A model generated the notes under the pieces. The model had not been told where the DNA came from. It saw only the letters and a program-made list of their open reading frames with translations, and did no database searches. This document shows, piece after piece, positions 52,747 to 61,344 of a stretch of 64,000 nt of DNA. The stretch is from contig CAZCBE010000015.1 in NCBI GenBank assembly GCA_964496695.1, positions 16,152 to 80,151 on the forward strand, in the 5' to 3' direction. The position numbers and the translations under genes are program-made. Position 1 is the first letter of the stretch, and every line of letters starts with the position of its first letter. Origin of the DNA: SXTU01 sp964496695. GTDB taxonomy: Bacteria > Verrucomicrobiota > Verrucomicrobiia > Limisphaerales > SXTU01.

Positions 52747-52773
52747 GTGTTGGAAAAGAATGCCCGCAGACCA

Positions 52774-52826
52774 CGCGGATGACACGGATAAAATCACGGG
52801 TATCCGCGTTATCCGTGTCATCCGCG
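52774..52826. repeat. GATGACACGGATAA palindrome
   Basis: Perfect arms CGCGGATGACACGGATAA (52774-52791) and TTATCCGTGTCATCCGCG (52809-52826). This repeat family lies in the 94-base gap between two minus-strand genes and could form a hairpin in their transcript. Confidence 0.85.
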
Positions 52827-52840
52827 GGCAATAATTATAA

Positions 52841-53644
52841 TCACTTCGCCGCCGTCACGGTCAAATCATCGAACTGGATGGCCGTGCCGGAAAAGGGCAG
52901 GCCCCAGATGGAGGGACGGCCCGGCGAGGGTTCGGTGGATTCGGCGAAATTGATCTGCCAGCCGGCCGGCTCGGGCGTGCCCTGCGCCCAGACCTTGCCC
53001 TCGGCCAGCCACGCACCGTCCTTGACCTTGCGGATCTGAAACTTCAGGTGCGCCCACTCGCCGGATTTCCAATCAAACGGAACCGAAGCCTTCGCCTCTT
53101 CGCCCTTGTAAATCTCGAGCATCTTCTTCGCGGGGGAGACCTGCAGCTTGTAGCCGCCCACGCCGCTCAAGCCCACGGCCAGCACGGGATAGCGCCGGCC
53201 CTTGCCCGTGCCCAGGATGCGCGCCTGCACGCAGAGCCCCTCCTTCTCCGTCGGACCAAAGAGCACGCCGAACGTGTCGAGCGGGTCACCGGGCAGCTCC
53301 AGCACCTTGCCGGTGCCAGCCTGCTTCACGGCGAACCCGCCATCCAGCACCAGCATCCCGTCCGGCACTTTCTCCAGCTCGGTCGTTTCGAAGTTCTGCG
53401 TGTAGATCGCCTTGGCTGCGGGCGCGGGCTGGCCACCGGTGGCCTGGGCGAGCTTGTCCTTCTCCAGGTTGGCCTTGATCCAGTTGCGCGCGGTGGAACT
53501 GCCCTTGCCGTAGCCCTCGGGGAGGTCCACGTAGTCCTGCGTCTGGATCGCCGGGGGCGCCCCCCAGTGCGCCGGGAACTCCTTCTTGGGCGCGGCCAGG
53601 GCGGACGCGGCGGCGACCAGCAGGATCAGGAAAGCGTGCTTCAT
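52841..53644 (-). CDS. Secreted LamG/DUF1080-like protein
   Basis: A 267-residue secreted protein; the ATG complementing 53642-53644 gives KHAFLILLVAAASALAAPKK. From about residue 80 it forms a concanavalin-like beta sandwich: TQNFETTELEKVPDGMLVLDGGFAV, LCVQARILGTGKGRRYPVLAVGLSG, LEIYKGEEAKASVPFDWKSGEWAHLKFQIRK and SGTAIQFDDLTVTAAK. This resembles the 3-keto-disaccharide hydrolase (DUF1080) fold often found beside sugar isomerase-like proteins, here the next gene. Catalytic residues cannot be assigned. Confidence 0.75.
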   Translation of the reverse strand: MKHAFLILLVAAASALAAPKKEFPAHWGAPPAIQTQDYVDLPEGYGKGSSTARNWIKANLEKDKLAQATGGQPAPAAKAIYTQNFETTELEKVPDGMLVLDGGFAVKQAGTGKVLELPGDPLDTFGVLFGPTEKEGLCVQARILGTGKGRRYPVLAVGLSGVGGYKLQVSPAKKMLEIYKGEEAKASVPFDWKSGEWAHLKFQIRKVKDGAWLAEGKVWAQGTPEPAGWQINFAESTEPSPGRPSIWGLPFSGTAIQFDDLTVTAAK

Positions 53645-53765
53645 ACGTGTGCTTACTATTGTTCCCCGTTTGGACGAGTGCAACCCTGGAAAAGTTTCGC
53701 CCCGGCTCACGCCCAAAGTTGGCGCTTGCACCCGGGCGCGACTCCGCGCAAAAGCTCACCCGGAC

Positions 53766-54617
53766 ATGCCGAAAATCCTCCTCGTCGAAGACAACGAGAT
53801 GAACCGCGACCTGCTCTCCCGCCGGCTTGCGCGCCGCGGCTATACGGTCTTGTTCGCCCTGGATGGCGCGGAAGGCGTGGCCCGCTGCACCAAGGAGCTG
53901 CCCGACCTCGTGATCATGGACCTCGCCCTGCCGGGGATGGACGGCTGGGAAGCCACGCGCCGCCTCAAGGCCGCGCCCGCCACCCGGCACATTCCCGTCC
54001 TCGCGCTCACCGCCCACGCCCTCACCGGCGAGGAAGAGCGCGCACGCGCGGCCGGATGCGACGACTTCGAGACCAAGCCCGTTGATCTGCCCCGGCTGCT
54101 GGCCAAACTGGAGGCGCTCCTCAAGGCCCCCAAGCCAGCCCCCCGCCGCACCCCCAAAGCAGCCCGGCAACCCGCGACCACGGCCGCGCGCCGGCTAAAC
54201 CTGCCAACGGACCCGGAGGCGCGCCGGACCATCCGGCACGACCTGCGCACCCCGGCCAATGCCATCATCGGTTATCCCGAACTCGTGCTGGAGGAGTGCG
54301 GAGCCACCGCGCCACCGGCCTTCAGCCAGGGGCTCCAGCGCCTGTGCGAGCTGGGCCGCGAACTGCTCGCCGCCACCAACGAGGTTTTCGGCGATGCTCC
54401 GTGTCCCCTGCGCGACCTGCCCTGCCACGAATTGCTGGCCCGGTGCGTCGCCCCGGCCAACGAAGCCCTGACGCTCATAGCGGAGCTGGTGCAGCAGTCC
54501 GCCCAGGCGCGGCTGCCCCAGGCCCAGCTCGATCTGGAACGCACCGCCCAGGCCATCCAGAAGTGGCGCGACCGGTTCACTGAACTCGTCACGCAGCATT
54601 CCGAACCTGCGGCCTGA
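53766..54617 (+). CDS. Response regulator fused to H-box helix without kinase domain
   Basis: A 283-residue protein from ATG 53766. The receiver (1-122) is intact: LLVEDNEMNR, the phosphoacceptor in LVIMDLALPGMDGW, LALTAHALTGE and FETKPVD. After a Pro/Ala/Lys linker there is a HisKA-like helix with the full H-box IRHDLRTPANAIIGYPELVLEE near residue 160. No HATPase follows; the rest is helical (LCELGRELLAATNEVF, ARLPQAQLDLERTAQAIQKW). It could be a phosphotransfer protein or a decoy dimer partner of an unlinked kinase. Function is not established. Confidence 0.9.
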   Translation: MPKILLVEDNEMNRDLLSRRLARRGYTVLFALDGAEGVARCTKELPDLVIMDLALPGMDGWEATRRLKAAPATRHIPVLALTAHALTGEEERARAAGCDDFETKPVDLPRLLAKLEALLKAPKPAPRRTPKAARQPATTAARRLNLPTDPEARRTIRHDLRTPANAIIGYPELVLEECGATAPPAFSQGLQRLCELGRELLAATNEVFGDAPCPLRDLPCHELLARCVAPANEALTLIAELVQQSAQARLPQAQLDLERTAQAIQKWRDRFTELVTQHSEPAA

Positions 54618-54755
54618 AGCGGACGCCGCGCAGGGCAGCCTTCAAGCGCCCCAATGCAATCGCCGCCTTCCGCGTGAGCGCCGCGCTCCGCCCGCGCTTC
54701 CAAGTCCGGGTTCAATTCCCTTTCCCGGCGCGGTTCCGCCGTCTAGCCTTGGCCC

Positions 54756-55484
54756 GTGCCGGAACCGATTTCCATCATCGTCCCCGTCTTTGACGAGGCC
54801 GACAATGTGCTGCCGATGGCCCGCGAGGTCGCGGCGGCCTTCGCCTCCGTGCCCAACGACTGGGAGCTGGTCTTTGTGGACGATGGCAGCCGCGACGCCA
54901 CCTGGGCGAAAGTCTGCGAGGCGGCCGGGGCCAGCCCGCGCGTGCGCGGCGTGCGCCACTTGCGGAACGCCGGCCAGAGCGCCGCGCTGTGGACAGGCAT
55001 CCAGCAGACCACCCGCCCGCTGCTCGCCACCCTCGACGGTGATTTGCAAAACAACCCCGCCGACCTGCCCCGGCTGCTCGGCGAGCTGGCGACGTGCGAT
55101 TTCGCCTGCGGCTGGCGGCAGAACCGGCAGGACACCCTGGTGCGGCGCGTGTCTTCCCGGCTGGCGCGCTGGGCCCGGAGCACGGCGTTGAACGCGGAGT
55201 TTCGCGACACCGGCTGCGCCCTGCGCGTCTTCCGCCGCTCGGCCTTGGAAGGCGTCTTTGGCTTCAACGGCCTGCATCGTTTTCTTCCGATTCTCGTGGC
55301 CGGCGGCGGTTTCCGCGTGCGCGAGATCCCCGTGAGCCACCGGGCCCGCGTGGCCGGCGTGTCCAAGTATGGGGTGTGGAACCGCCTCGGTCGCGGGCTC
55401 TACGATCTGGTCGCCATCGCCTGGTATCAACGCCGGCGCTTCAAACCCGTGCCGGTGGAAACCACCCGGCCAGCCTCCGCATGA
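54756..55484 (+). CDS. Family 2 glycosyltransferase (polyprenyl-phosphate type)
   Basis: A 242-residue GT2 with a GTG start at 54756 giving PEPISIIVPVFDEADNV. Motifs: ELVFVDDGSRDATW, LLATLDGDLQNNPADL (DxD-like DGD) and CGWRQNRQDTLVRRVSSRLARWAR, then DTGCALRVFRRSALE and VREIPVSHRARVAGVSKYGVWNRL. This is the DPM1/ArnC-like subgroup that loads a sugar on polyprenyl phosphate; no C-terminal membrane helices are present. It precedes a group of polysaccharide-type genes. Confidence 0.93.
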   Translation: MPEPISIIVPVFDEADNVLPMAREVAAAFASVPNDWELVFVDDGSRDATWAKVCEAAGASPRVRGVRHLRNAGQSAALWTGIQQTTRPLLATLDGDLQNNPADLPRLLGELATCDFACGWRQNRQDTLVRRVSSRLARWARSTALNAEFRDTGCALRVFRRSALEGVFGFNGLHRFLPILVAGGGFRVREIPVSHRARVAGVSKYGVWNRLGRGLYDLVAIAWYQRRRFKPVPVETTRPASA

Positions 55485-55542
55485 CGAACCACCGCCCAAC
55501 TGGGTGCTTGAGTTCGCCCGGGTTGATTCCTAGGTTTCCGCT

Positions 55543-56601
55543 GTGAAGCCCCCGTGGTATCATAAGCTCTTCCAGCACACGGCGGAGAAAGACTTTCTCG
55601 CCCTGCGCCTGCGCGCCGAGCAAGGCGACGCGGAGGCGCAATATCACGTCGCACTGCGGCTGGGCACCGGCCATGGCACGGTCCCGGATCACGCCGCCGC
55701 CGCCGACTGGTATCGCCAGTCCGCCGAGCAAGGCCATGCGGACGCGCAGAACGCCCTCGGCCTGTGCTACGACGAGGGCACCGGCGTCGAGCGCGACCCC
55801 ACCGCTGCGGCCCTCTGGTATCGCAAGGCGGCGGAGCAAGGCCACGCCGCGGCGCAGAACAATCTTGGCCTCAGCTATCGCAAGGGCGAAGGCGTGGCCA
55901 ACGACCTGGAGGAAGCCGCCCGGTGGTTCCGCCTCGCTGCGGAGCAAGGCTACCCCGACGCGGAGTTCAGCCTGGGCATGGCCTACGCGCGCGGCGAAGG
56001 CCTGCCGCAGGACAGCGCCCGCGCGATCAAGTGGCTCTACAAGGCGGCGGAGAAGGGCGACATCAACGCCATGCACCGCCTCGCCCGCGAGCTGCACAAG
56101 AAGGCCGAGCGCAAGTCCGCCTACCGCGAGGTCGCCAAGTGGTATCGCGCGGCGGCGGACAAAGGGCATCTGGATGCCATTTTCTACTACGCGCAGTTGC
56201 ACACGGAGGGCAAGGGCGTGGCGGAGAACTTCGTCGAGGCCGCCGCCTGGCTGCTCATGGCCGCCGAGCAGAACCACTCGCCGTCGCAATACGAACTCGG
56301 CCAGCGCCACCTGGTCGGACGCGGTGTCCCGCCCAACCCGGCCGAGGCGGCCAAGTGGTTCCGCAATGCCGCGGACCAGGGCAACGCCGCGGCGCAGTTG
56401 AGCCTGGGCCGGTGCTATTTGGAGGGCAAAGGCGTGCCGCTCGACCTGGCGCGTGCCTACCGCTGGTTTGCGCTTGCCGCCCGCGAGGGCAGCAAAGAAG
56501 CCGCCATCGCGCGCGACAAGATCACCGGCGCCTTGACCGGCGAGCAGATGACCGAGGCCAAGCAGCGCATCGCCGCGTTCACGCCGAAGCAGCCTGAGTG
56601 A
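55543..56601 (+). CDS. Sel1-repeat (TPR-like) protein
   Basis: A 352-residue protein of about eight Sel1-like repeats of 36 residues, each with the A.WYRKAAEQGHAxAQxNLGxxYxxGxGV pattern; for example AAALWYRKAAEQGHAAAQNNLGLSYRKGEGVANDLEE. GTG at 55543 is the start. No signal peptide is seen, so it is likely cytoplasmic. Sel1 proteins are adaptor scaffolds in signalling, secretion or exopolysaccharide control. It lies between a glycosyltransferase and a NusG paralogue. The last repeat passes into ARAYRWFALAAREGSKEAAI. Confidence 0.93.
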   Translation: MKPPWYHKLFQHTAEKDFLALRLRAEQGDAEAQYHVALRLGTGHGTVPDHAAAADWYRQSAEQGHADAQNALGLCYDEGTGVERDPTAAALWYRKAAEQGHAAAQNNLGLSYRKGEGVANDLEEAARWFRLAAEQGYPDAEFSLGMAYARGEGLPQDSARAIKWLYKAAEKGDINAMHRLARELHKKAERKSAYREVAKWYRAAADKGHLDAIFYYAQLHTEGKGVAENFVEAAAWLLMAAEQNHSPSQYELGQRHLVGRGVPPNPAEAAKWFRNAADQGNAAAQLSLGRCYLEGKGVPLDLARAYRWFALAAREGSKEAAIARDKITGALTGEQMTEAKQRIAAFTPKQPE

Positions 56602-57041
56602 ACGCCCGCTTGTGGCGCGCGGCATTCATGCCGCTTCAACGTGCGAAGTTGCTTGGCGTTCTCGTGCCGTTCAGTGCCTGGACGCTGAACCGGCGTAAAC
56701 GCCGGGACGCACCTTGACACACGCACCACCGGAGATAAACCCCTTTGCCTTGCGAGGCACGAGCGGGGGCGCATCTTGACACTGCCCCCCGAAACCGAGC
56801 CGGCGCGGACGCCGGCGACACGGCCCGCGGGACGCGGGCGCTACGTAGCGCCGGCCTCCGGCCGGCCGTGCCGCAAACGTCCTCGCTTGCCCGGCGTGGC
56901 GAGGGCGGGGGCAGTGTCGAGATGCGCCCCACGAGCGGGGAGGGCCGGGGAGAGGGGTGCTTCGACCAGCTCCGAACGGACCTGCCGCACCCCGGCAAAA
57001 GACTTGTGACCCTTCCGCGCGCCGCGCTACGTTGACCGCAC
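56602..57041. repeat. Repeat nested in repeat before NusG paralogue
   Basis: An outer inverted pair at 56766-56789 (GGGGCGCATCTTGACACTGC...) and 56907-56930 pairs over 24 bases with one mismatch. Inside it, at 56822-56896, is the 75-base element also found at 2331-2405. The flanks repeat the GAGCGGGG motif. No gene is seen in the gap. Confidence 0.88.
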
Positions 57042-57578
57042 ATGACAGACGGTCCGGAAGCCGCACCGGCGTGGTATTGCGTGCGGTCCCAGCTCAAGCA
57101 CGAGCACATCGCCGCCCAGCGTCTCAGGCAGTTGCCAGACGTGGACGTGTTCTGCCCGCGCGTGCGCTTCCAGCGGGCCACCCGGCGCGGCAAGGTCTGG
57201 TTCACCGAAGCGATGTTTCCCAACTACCTCTTTGCCCGCTTCGCCTTGCGCGACCTGCGTATTATCCAGGCCTCCCAAGGCGTGGCTGGCGTCGTTCATT
57301 TCGGCGACTACTTCGCGCCCGTCCCTGACGAGGTGCTCAGCGAATTGCGTGAGCGGCTGGATGACTCGGACTTGAAAGTCTTCCCCGACGCCGTGCTGCC
57401 GGGGGATGAAGTCGTCATCGCGGACGGCACCTTCATGGGCATCACCGCCGTGGTGCAGCGCCTGCTGCCCGCCAAGGACCGCGTCCGTGTGCTGCTGGAA
57501 TTCCTGGGCCGCACCGTGGAAACCGAACTGGCCTCCGCGAGCCTGGTGAAAACCGGCGTCAACCCCCGGCTCGACTGA
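57042..57578 (+). CDS. NusG-family specialised elongation factor (RfaH/UpxY-like)
   Basis: A 178-residue NusG paralogue. The NGN domain is WYCVRSQLKHEHIAAQRLRQLPDVDVFCPRVRFQRATRRGKVWFTEAMFPNYLFARFAL, and the C-terminal KOW is VVIADGTFMGITAVVQRLLPAKDRVRVLLEFLGRT. Such paralogues switch on long polysaccharide operons by antitermination. It stands 6 bases before a DegT aminotransferase gene and close to an epimerase and a glycosyltransferase, the expected context. The housekeeping nusG normally lies with ribosomal protein genes, so this is not it. Confidence 0.93.
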   Translation: MTDGPEAAPAWYCVRSQLKHEHIAAQRLRQLPDVDVFCPRVRFQRATRRGKVWFTEAMFPNYLFARFALRDLRIIQASQGVAGVVHFGDYFAPVPDEVLSELRERLDDSDLKVFPDAVLPGDEVVIADGTFMGITAVVQRLLPAKDRVRVLLEFLGRTVETELASASLVKTGVNPRLD

Positions 57579-57584
57579 AACTCT

Positions 57585-58742
57585 ATGGCCGTCCCCCTCT
57601 TTGACACGAAAGTCCAGAACAACGCCCTCGCCGGCGAACTGCAGGCCACCTTTGCCCGCGTGCTCGCCTCGGGCCAGTTCATCCTCGGCCCCGAGGTGCA
57701 GGGCTTCGAGCGGCAGTGCGCGGAGTTCCTCGGCGTGCGGCACGCGATCGGCCTGTCTTCCGGCACGGACGCCATCCTGCTCGCGCTCATGACGCTGGGC
57801 ATCGGCCCCGGCGACGAGGTGATCTGCCCGAGCTTCACGTTCTTCGCCACCGCCGGGTGCGTGGCGCGGACCGGGGCCACGCCGGTCTTCTGTGATGTGA
57901 AGCCCGACACGTTCAACCTCGACGTGGCCGACGCCGCCCGTCGCATCACCCCGCGCACCAAGGCCATCATGCCCGTGCATCTCTACGGCCAGTCGGCGGA
58001 GATGGCTTCGATCAACCTGCTCGCGCGGCAGCACGGCATTCACGTGATTGAGGATGCCTGCCAGGCGGTTGGTGCGACGCAAGGCGGCTTGCGCGTGGGG
58101 GGCTTCGGCACGTTCGGCGCGTTCAGCTTCTTCCCGACGAAGAACCTCGGCGCGTTCGGCGACGCCGGCCTGCTCACTACCATCGACGACGCCCTCGCCG
58201 AGCGCGCCGTGTTGCTGCGCAATCACGGCGCGCACCCCAAATATTACCACAAGTTCGTGGGCGGGAACTTCCGGATTGATGCCCTGCAAGCCGCCTTGCT
58301 TGCAGTGAAGCTGCCGCTGCTGGATGGCTATGCTCAGCAGCGAGCCGCCAATGCGGCCCGCTACACCGCCGCCTTCACCCAACTGCCCGGCGTGGTGGAG
58401 GCCTGCTCCGCCACGGCGGGCGCACGCCTGATCCTGCCCTTCGCCCAGCCCGGCAACGGCCACACCTGGAACCAATACACCCTGCGGCTGCCCGGCGCTG
58501 GTCGCCGCGAAGCCCTGCGCGCCTGGCTCGCCGCCCGCCAGATCGGCACGGAGATTTACTACCCGGTGCCCCTCCACGCCCAGGAGTGCTTCGCCTCCGC
58601 CCGCCAAACGGACGCCGACCTGCCCGTCTCGGCACAACTCGCCGCCGAAGTCCTCAGCATTCCCATTTTCCCGGAGCTGAGCGCAACACAGCAGGACGAG
58701 GTCATCGCGGCGGTGACCGAATTTCTAGCGACGGGAAAGTAA
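57585..58742 (+). CDS. DegT/DnrJ/EryC1/StrS aminotransferase
   Basis: A 385-residue PLP enzyme that aminates nucleotide-linked keto-sugars. Landmarks: FILGPEVQGFERQCAEFLGVRHAIGLSSGTDAILLAL, EVICPSFTFFATAGCVARTGATPVFCDVKPDTFNLD, VIEDACQAVGATQ and the PLP-lysine region FSFFPTKNLGAFGDAGLLTT; RNHGAHPKYYHKFVGGNFRIDALQAALLAVKL follows. Length is typical. It supplies amino-sugar precursors for a surface polysaccharide, probably with the epimerase gene downstream. Confidence 0.95.
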   Translation: MAVPLFDTKVQNNALAGELQATFARVLASGQFILGPEVQGFERQCAEFLGVRHAIGLSSGTDAILLALMTLGIGPGDEVICPSFTFFATAGCVARTGATPVFCDVKPDTFNLDVADAARRITPRTKAIMPVHLYGQSAEMASINLLARQHGIHVIEDACQAVGATQGGLRVGGFGTFGAFSFFPTKNLGAFGDAGLLTTIDDALAERAVLLRNHGAHPKYYHKFVGGNFRIDALQAALLAVKLPLLDGYAQQRAANAARYTAAFTQLPGVVEACSATAGARLILPFAQPGNGHTWNQYTLRLPGAGRREALRAWLAARQIGTEIYYPVPLHAQECFASARQTDADLPVSAQLAAEVLSIPIFPELSATQQDEVIAAVTEFLATGK

Positions 58743-58746
58743 ACCG

Positions 58747-58872
58747 TGCTGCGTATTGCGTGTTGCGTGAAAACCGAGGACGCATCGGACCACAGCACGC
58801 AACACGCAACACGCAACACGCAACACCTCCCAAAATTCGTGTCCCTTGGTGTCCATTCGTGGTTAAATCCCC
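58747..58872. repeat. GTTGCGTG palindrome plus TTCGTGTCC-type repeat
   Basis: Left arm GTGCTGCGTATTGCGTGTTG begins at 58747; the right side has four tandem CAACACG units near 58796-58828. It is followed by AATTCGTGTCCCTTGGTGTC and CCATTCGTGG, another dispersed family, right up to the epimerase gene. Confidence 0.75.
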
Positions 58873-58878
58873 CCGTCC

Positions 58879-59832
58879 ATGCGCCTCCTCATCTTCGGCT
58901 CCAGCGGGCAGATCGGCACCAACCTCGCGTTGCGCCTGCTTGCGGACGGCCATGAGGTCTTCGGCGTGGACAAGCGCGCGAATACCTGGACCGACCGCTT
59001 CCCCACCCTGCTCCAGGACTTGAGCGGCAGTTACCCCGCCTCGCCCACCGGCATCGGCGACGCGGAGTATCCGAAAGCTGACGTGGTCGTCCACCTCGCA
59101 GCCAACGCCAAGGTCCACCAGCTCGTGAAGGAGCCGCACCGCGCGCTGGAGAACATCACCGTCACCTTCAACGTGCTCGAATACTGCCGGCAGACCCGCA
59201 CGCCGCTGGTCTTCTCCAGCAGCCGCGAAGTCTATGGGGACATCCACCGGTTCGCCACGGCGGAGACCAGCGCGGACTTCGCCTATACGGAGAGCACCTA
59301 CTCGGCGAGCAAGATCGCGGGCGAGGCGCTGATCTACTCCTACGCGCGCTGCTACGGCCTGCCCTACCTCGTCTTCCGCTTCAGCAACGTCTATGGCCGC
59401 TTCGACAACGACATCGAACGCATGGAGCGCGTCATCCCGCTCTTCATCCGGCGCATCGCGGCGGACCAGCCCATCACCATCTTCGGCGCGGACAAGGTGC
59501 TGGACTTCACCTACGTGGACGACTGCGTGGACGGCATTGCCCGAGGCGTGGCGGCACTCGGCGCAGGCCGCGTGAAGAACGAGACCATCAACCTCGCCTG
59601 TGGCCAAGGCAACACGCTCGTCCGCATGGCGGAACTCGTCGGCCAGGCGCTTGGCAAGACCCCGCAAATCACCCTCGCCCCCACGCAGCTCGGCGAAGTC
59701 ACGCGCTACGTGGCGGACATCTCGAAGGCGAAGACGCTGCTCGGCTACGCGCCCCGGGTGCCGCTGGAGCAAGGCATCCCCCGCGCGGTGGCCTGGTGCC
59801 AGGAGTGGGATGCGGCCAAACGCAACGGCTGA
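58879..59832 (+). CDS. NAD-dependent epimerase/dehydratase (extended SDR)
   Basis: A 317-residue extended SDR. The NAD-binding loop is LLIFGSSGQIGTNLALRLLADGHEVFGVDKR, with DVVVHLAANAKVH, SSSREVYGD and the catalytic YxxxK as YSASKIAGE. The substrate part has FRFSNVYGRFDNDIERMERVIPLFIRRI and FTYVDDCVDGIARG. This is the UDP-glucose/dTDP-sugar 4-epimerase class acting on nucleotide sugars in the cytoplasm. It completes the polysaccharide group with the aminotransferase and NusG paralogue. Confidence 0.94.
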   Translation: MRLLIFGSSGQIGTNLALRLLADGHEVFGVDKRANTWTDRFPTLLQDLSGSYPASPTGIGDAEYPKADVVVHLAANAKVHQLVKEPHRALENITVTFNVLEYCRQTRTPLVFSSSREVYGDIHRFATAETSADFAYTESTYSASKIAGEALIYSYARCYGLPYLVFRFSNVYGRFDNDIERMERVIPLFIRRIAADQPITIFGADKVLDFTYVDDCVDGIARGVAALGAGRVKNETINLACGQGNTLVRMAELVGQALGKTPQITLAPTQLGEVTRYVADISKAKTLLGYAPRVPLEQGIPRAVAWCQEWDAAKRNG

Positions 59833-59850
59833 CGAAGTTGCTCAAGGACC

Positions 59851-59898
59851 GTGGTGCGTGATTTCGTCCGAACGCAGGCTGACGCAATCACGCACCAC
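59851..59898. repeat. GTGGTGCGTGATT palindrome
   Basis: Arms GTGGTGCGTGATT (59851-59863) and AATCACGCACCAC (59886-59898) are perfectly complementary; it is a short variant of the GTTGCGTG family, just after the epimerase stop. Confidence 0.75.
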
Positions 59899-59948
59899 GC
59901 ACCACGTCCCCCCTTGGCAGTCGGGCGGCGCGTGCTACTTTGTCCGCC

Positions 59949-60908
59949 ATGCTTCGGACCGTTGCTGTGCTCTTGATCTCTGCCGCCATGCTGGTGGCCG
60001 CCCCGCTGCCTGCTCCCGGCACTTACTCCGGCATGTGCAACGCCTCCGCCGCCGTGGCCTTGGATGACCACCATTTCGCCATGGCCGACGACGAGGAGAA
60101 CCTCATCCGCATCTACCGCGCGGACCGCCCCGGCGCGGCGGTCGGGCAGTTTGATGCCGGGCCGCATCTCGACCTGGCGCGAAAGTCCCCGGAGACCGAC
60201 ATCGAGGGCGCGGCGCGGCTGGGCGATGTGGTGTTCTGGATCACCTCGCACAGCCGGAACAAGAACGCCAAGAACCGGCCCAACCGCCTGCGCCTCTTCG
60301 CCACGGAGATCGTGCGCACCGGCGGGGTGCCGGAGCTGAAGCCCTTGGGCAAACCCTGCCTGAGCCTGATGGAAGCGCTGCTGGCGGATGAGCGGCTGCA
60401 TCCGTTCAACCTCAAGGCCGCCGCCGAACGCGCGCCCAAGGACCGGGACGGTTTCAACATCGAGGGCTTGTCCGCCACGCCCGACGGCCACCTGCTGCTG
60501 GGCTTCCGCAACCCCGTGCCCGGCGGCAAGGCGTTACTCGTCCGCCTGCTCAATCCGCTGGCGGCGGTGCGCGGCCAGCCGCCGGAACTGGGCGACCCCG
60601 TCCGGCTGGACCTCGAAGGGCTCGGCGTGCGCTCCATGGACTGGTGGGCCGGCCGCTATTGGATCGTGGCCGGCGATTACGACGGCCACAAGCGGTCGCG
60701 CCTGTTTCAGTGGGACAGCCAGCGCGTGCAGCGGGTAGAGGCGGACTTCTCAGACTTCAACCCCGAGGCGCTGGCCTTCTATCCAGGCCGTGACGCGATG
60801 CAATGCTTCAGCGATGACGGCAAGCACGAGATTGGCGGCACCGACTGCGAAGACCTGCGCGACCCGGCGCAGCGCCGCTTCCGCAGCCGGTGGGTGCCGT
60901 TGAAGTGA
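59949..60908 (+). CDS. Secreted DUF3616 protein
   Basis: A 319-residue protein from ATG 59949 with signal peptide LRTVAVLLISAAMLVAAPLPA. The body matches DUF3616 in layout: DDHHFAMADDEENLIRIYRADRP, DIEGAARLGDVVFWITSHSRNKNAKNRPNRLRLFAT, RDGFNIEGLSATPDGHLLLGFRNP and YWIVAGDYDGHKRSRLFQWD. It forms a beta-propeller-like fold, and DIEG/NIEG motifs resemble phytase-like esterases. Likely periplasmic; reaction unknown. Confidence 0.85.
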   Translation: MLRTVAVLLISAAMLVAAPLPAPGTYSGMCNASAAVALDDHHFAMADDEENLIRIYRADRPGAAVGQFDAGPHLDLARKSPETDIEGAARLGDVVFWITSHSRNKNAKNRPNRLRLFATEIVRTGGVPELKPLGKPCLSLMEALLADERLHPFNLKAAAERAPKDRDGFNIEGLSATPDGHLLLGFRNPVPGGKALLVRLLNPLAAVRGQPPELGDPVRLDLEGLGVRSMDWWAGRYWIVAGDYDGHKRSRLFQWDSQRVQRVEADFSDFNPEALAFYPGRDAMQCFSDDGKHEIGGTDCEDLRDPAQRRFRSRWVPLK

Positions 60909-60964
60909 GCCCCATTCCCCTATGACCATCGGTGGCAGAGGAATGCGGACCGCGACGCACGTCA

Positions 60965-61021
60965 GCTCCCTCTCCCTTCCTCGGAGGAGGGGAGAGGGTT
61001 GGGGTGAGGGGTGGCTTCCGG
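60965..61021. repeat. 57-base dispersed repeat, inverted copy
   Basis: This is the reverse complement of 36911-36967, differing at one of 57 bases. It carries an internal CTCCCTCTCCC/GGGGAGAGGG dyad. Confidence 0.85.
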
Positions 61022-61101
61022 TGGCATGCTACCGGCTTGCATTGGGAATCGGCATATGACGCCCGCTTGACCCTGCGCAGCGGCGTTTCTACATTTGTTT
61101 C

Positions 61102-61344
61102 ATGAGCACCACCCACCTCGATCAGCTCACGAGCGAACTGCTGACGCTGCCGGGACAGGAACGCGCCCAGCTCGCCGAAGCGCTCTGGGACAGCCTGGAG
61201 GAAACGGACCTGCCGACGGCGGCCACCACCGATCTGGCTGAGGCAAAGCGGCGGGCAAAAGAATTGGACAATGGAACCGTGCCAGGCCGCCCCCATGACG
61301 AAGTGATGGCCCGGGTCCGCGCCGCGCTGGCATGCGCCCGGTAA
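61102..61344 (+). CDS. Antitoxin of type II toxin-antitoxin pair (addiction module family)
   Basis: An 80-residue antitoxin: LDQLTSELLTLPGQERAQLAEALWDSLEETDLPTAATTDLAEAKRRAKELDNGTVPGRPHDEVMARVRAAL. The L.P..ER..LAE.L..SL pattern and the ending G(x)P(x)(x)EV(M)(x)(R)(V)R are those of the TIGR02574 addiction-module family. It overlaps the toxin start by 13 bases. Confidence 0.9.
   Translation: MSTTHLDQLTSELLTLPGQERAQLAEALWDSLEETDLPTAATTDLAEAKRRAKELDNGTVPGRPHDEVMARVRAALACAR

Noticed and set aside
54710..54740. GGTTCAATTCCC resembling a tRNA T-arm
   Set aside because: The expected T-stem does not pair and no anticodon or acceptor arm is found.
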